A stretch of 7,451 bases of DNA, taken from WJJR01 sp964440935. Its GTDB lineage: Bacteria; Zixibacteria; MSB-5A5; WJJR01. Numbering within the stretch: the stretch's first letter is position 1; each line of letters opens with the position of its first letter. This document shows, one piece after another, positions 6,301 through 7,451 of the stretch. A model generated the notes under the pieces. The model was not told the origin of the DNA. It ran no database searches and was given only the letters and a program-made list of their open reading frames with translations. The position numbers were made by a program, and so were the translations under genes. Location: the NCBI GenBank assembly GCA_964440935.1, contig CAYTTY010000080.1, forward strand, positions 1-7,451, written 5' to 3'.

Positions 6301-7089
6301 AAAAAAGCCCGCAAGGAAGTTCTGGACGACCTAACCTCAGTCCTCAGCACTCAGTCCTTAGACCTCGCGCGCTTATCGTCCGAAGTCGGCGAAAAGCTGA
6401 AAAAGCTCAAGCGCGACTACATCAACCAATACATCTCGCTCCACGCGCGCGCCCGGCTGGGCGTGAACGACGACAAGCGCAAGGCAGGCCTGCTCAATGA
6501 CCAGCGCCTGCAAACTCTGCGCAAACTGGCCGGTATCGACCTGATGCCCCGGCAGCAGCTCACCGATTACCAGAACCGTTTGGCCGGACTGAAGAGCTGT
6601 TTCGCCCTGACCGAGCAAAACCTCGACGCCTCGCCCATCTGCCCGCATTGTGGGTTTCGCCCGGGGGGCGAAACAGGGGCGAGGGGCGAGGTGTTAGGGG
6701 CGAGTAACGCCGCCGCCATCCTTAACGCGCTGGACGACGAACTTGATCGGATGCTCGAAAACTGGACCAGGGCGTTGCTCTCCAACCTGGAGGACCCGAT
6801 CACCCAGGCTAACATGGATCTATTGAAGATCGACGACCGCGAACCGCTGGAAGCCTTCATCAAGTCGAAGGTACTGCCTGACCCGCTGGACAGCAATTTC
6901 GTTCATGCTCTCAAGGAAGTCCTTTCGGGGTTGATCAAAGTCACGGTCAGCCCCCGGGACTTGCAGGTTGCTCTGCAGGTGGAAGGCGGCCCGGCCACCC
7001 CGGCGGAGATGAAGAAGCGCTTTGAGGAGTACATCGATCGGCTCACCAAAGGCAAGGACCCGGCCAAGGTGCGGCTGGTTGTGGAATAG
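3366..7089 (+). CDS. pglY: BREX ATPase BrxC/PglY (DUF6079-like), interrupted by two assembly gaps
   Basis: This is the large ATPase of the BREX system, expected to act with PglX and PglZ in DNA modification and phage exclusion. After merging the false gap at 3499-3598, the frame runs from ATG 3366 through MGRLKYGDLIQFDPIESVVQLR into DADKSSAAHTL. Walker A is GNYGTGKS (merged residues about 92-99) and Walker B is LLLVVDE (Asp-Glu at about 203-204). A CPHC zinc-ribbon-like pair lies at 6640-6651 and the protein ends KVRLVVE. It shows 594 codons before gap 2 and 560 after it, so the true protein exceeds 1154 residues. ATG 3432, preceded by AAGGGGGAG, gives an N-terminus closer to the family norm and may be the real start. 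Four in-frame heptamer-repeat patches interrupt the C-terminal half. Downstream of gap 2 the correct frame is the one ending at TAG 7087-7089. Confidence 0.85.
3444..3498 (+). repeat. 55-base contig overlap, first copy
   Basis: These 55 bases recur exactly at 3599-3653, immediately after the run of N. Both copies abut the gap and encode the same pglY residues, so this is an unmerged assembly overlap rather than a genomic repeat. Confidence 0.9.
3499..3598. other. assembly gap 1 (100 N), an artefact
   Basis: Exactly 100 N separate two copies of the same 55 bases. Collapsing the copies and the N removes 155 bases and restores an uninterrupted pglY frame. No sequence is missing here. Confidence 0.9.
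3599..3653 (+). repeat. 55-base contig overlap, second copy
   Basis: Exact copy of 3444-3498. The TTG at 3647 inside it is an internal Leu codon of pglY, not a start. Confidence 0.9.
5305..5404. other. assembly gap 2 (100 N) inside pglY, real missing sequence
   Basis: There is no overlap between the flanks. The frame before the gap ends ...NDPPRFRD plus two bases of a codon. The frame after it resumes with two bases of a codon then ALRAIAGQNRTRQ. For one continuous gene the missing length must be 2 modulo 3, while 100 is 1 modulo 3, so the 100 N is a placeholder. Both flanks still read as the same protein family. Confidence 0.85.
5985..6019 (+). repeat. degenerate heptamer repeat patch 1 (AGGGGCG family) in pglY
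   Basis: Units start every 7 bases at 5985, 5992, 5999, 6006 and 6013. The first two are AGGGACG and AGGGATG, the next two are exact AGGGGCG, and the last is degenerate. The patch encodes the low-complexity stretch GTRDEGRGARNQ between WGLDLL and EIQSAKEFF. Confidence 0.8.
6201..6228 (+). repeat. imperfect hairpin next to heptamer patch 2
   Basis: GCTTG (6201-6205) pairs with CAAGC (6224-6228). Inside it GCGGA (6211-6215) can alternatively pair with TCCGC (6220-6224) around the 4-base loop agcc. It lies in the pglY coding sequence just before the second heptamer patch and may belong to the same inserted element. Confidence 0.45.
6232..6266 (+). repeat. degenerate heptamer repeat patch 2 (AGGGGCG family) in pglY
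   Basis: Units start every 7 bases at 6232, 6239, 6246, 6253 and 6260. Three are exact AGGGGCG, one is AGGCGAT, and the last is degenerate. It encodes GRGEAIGARGELK in the linker before DHWVEQVKKARKE. Confidence 0.8.
6336..6370 (+). repeat. second-family heptamer repeat patch (CTCAGTC) in pglY
   Basis: Units start every 7 bases at 6336 (CTCAGTC), 6343 (CTCAGCA), 6350 (CTCAGTC), 6357 (CTTAGAC) and 6364 (degenerate). It encodes SVLSTQSLDLAR. The period matches the AGGGGCG patches but the unit is unrelated. Confidence 0.75.
6675..6709 (+). repeat. degenerate heptamer repeat patch 3 (AGGGGCG family) in pglY
   Basis: Units start every 7 bases at 6675, 6682, 6689, 6696 and 6703. Three are exact AGGGGCG and one is AGGTGTT. 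It encodes GARGEVLGASN directly after the CPHC zinc-ribbon-like motif. Confidence 0.8.
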
Positions 7090-7098
7090 GGTTAGACG

Positions 7099-7451
7099 AT
7101 GAAAAGCAAGAGTGGCAAAATGGATTTTACCAGACTTGTCGGTGCCATCCGGCAGGTTCATGACGAGCTTTCGGCGCATGCAAACCGGGCGGTTAACGTC
7201 AGTTTGACTGTGCGGAACTGGTTGATCGGCTATTGCATCGGGGAATATGAACTCAACGGCGCGGACCGGGCCCAGTATGGAGAATTTCTTATCGAGAAGC
7301 TTTCTGCCGAATTGAGTGATCGGGGCGTCAGCGCGTGCGGCAAGCGACAACTATACAACTATCTGCGCTTCTATCAGCTCTACCCCGGAATTGTGCGGTC
7401 ACTGACCCCACAATTGCAGAAGGTCGTTCGGCAGGCGCTACCGGCATTGCA
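7099..7451 (+). CDS. DUF1016 (YhcG-like) PDDEXK nuclease family protein, N-terminal part
   Basis: The frame is open from ATG 7099 to the window end (117 codons) with no stop, so the gene is cut by the edge. The sequence fits the DUF1016 N-terminal domain: LVGAIRQVHDELSAHANRAVN, then VRNWLIGYCIGEYELNG, ADRAQYGEFLIEKLSAELS, and KRQLYNYLRFYQLYP. In this family the C-terminal half carries a PDDEXK nuclease fold, which is outside the window and so not confirmed. The gene starts 9 bases after the pglY stop, on the same strand, so it should be co-transcribed. ATG 7120 is an alternative start. It is not a core BREX-3 gene; it may add a nuclease function to the locus or be a passenger. Confidence 0.82.
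   Translation, partial: MKSKSGKMDFTRLVGAIRQVHDELSAHANRAVNVSLTVRNWLIGYCIGEYELNGADRAQYGEFLIEKLSAELSDRGVSACGKRQLYNYLRFYQLYPGIVRSLTPQLQKVVRQALPAL

Noticed and set aside
5985..6709. CRISPR array from the repeated GC-rich units
   Set aside because: The units are 7 bp, contiguous and degenerate with no spacers, and lie within a continuous reading frame.

Overview
The window is part of a bacterial defence island in a draft or metagenome assembly, shown by two 100-base runs of N. The right two thirds (about 2.57 kb to the end) are the head of a BREX type 3 phage-defence operon on the + strand. In order it holds a small excisionase-type helix-turn-helix protein, the P-loop protein BrxF, the large ATPase BrxC/PglY (DUF6079-like), and the start of a DUF1016 (YhcG-like) PDDEXK nuclease cut by the window edge. 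The genes are packed as one transcription unit: the brxF ribosome binding site overlaps the previous stop, brxF and pglY overlap by ATGA, and 9 bases separate pglY from the nuclease gene. The later BREX-3 genes (pglXI, brxHII, pglZ, brxA) would be expected beyond the right edge.

The left third is different. Bases 194-1230 hold a HEAT-repeat protein gene, more AT-rich and using many AGA/AGG arginine codons, framed by a perfect 16-bp inverted repeat (102-117 and 1242-1257). Its likely start carries a lipoprotein-type signal sequence that is out of frame with the body. The frame break sits in three copies of the pentamer TTCTC; removing one copy restores a lipobox-bearing precursor. This resembles a phase-variable leader, or a slipped or mis-assembled one. 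Between this gene and the BREX operon lies a decayed tyrosine recombinase on the - strand (about 1388-2253), which keeps an N-terminal SAM-like part and the C-terminal LGH...TT..Y box but lacks the middle of the catalytic domain. Past recombinase-driven insertion fits the accessory character of the region.

Two assembly points matter. Gap 1 (3499-3598) is not a real gap: 55 bases before it are repeated exactly after it, so the contigs overlap and pglY reads through in frame once they are merged. Gap 2 (5305-5404) hides a real piece of pglY of unknown length, and 100 is not its true length because the flanking frames disagree. The 3' half of pglY is also interrupted by four in-frame patches of degenerate 7-bp tandem repeats of two families.

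The host cannot be named from this sequence. The BREX genes are GC-rich with proteobacterial-looking codon use, and dispersed heptamer repeats of this type suggest a Desulfobacterota-like or similar repeat-rich genome, but this is a weak inference.
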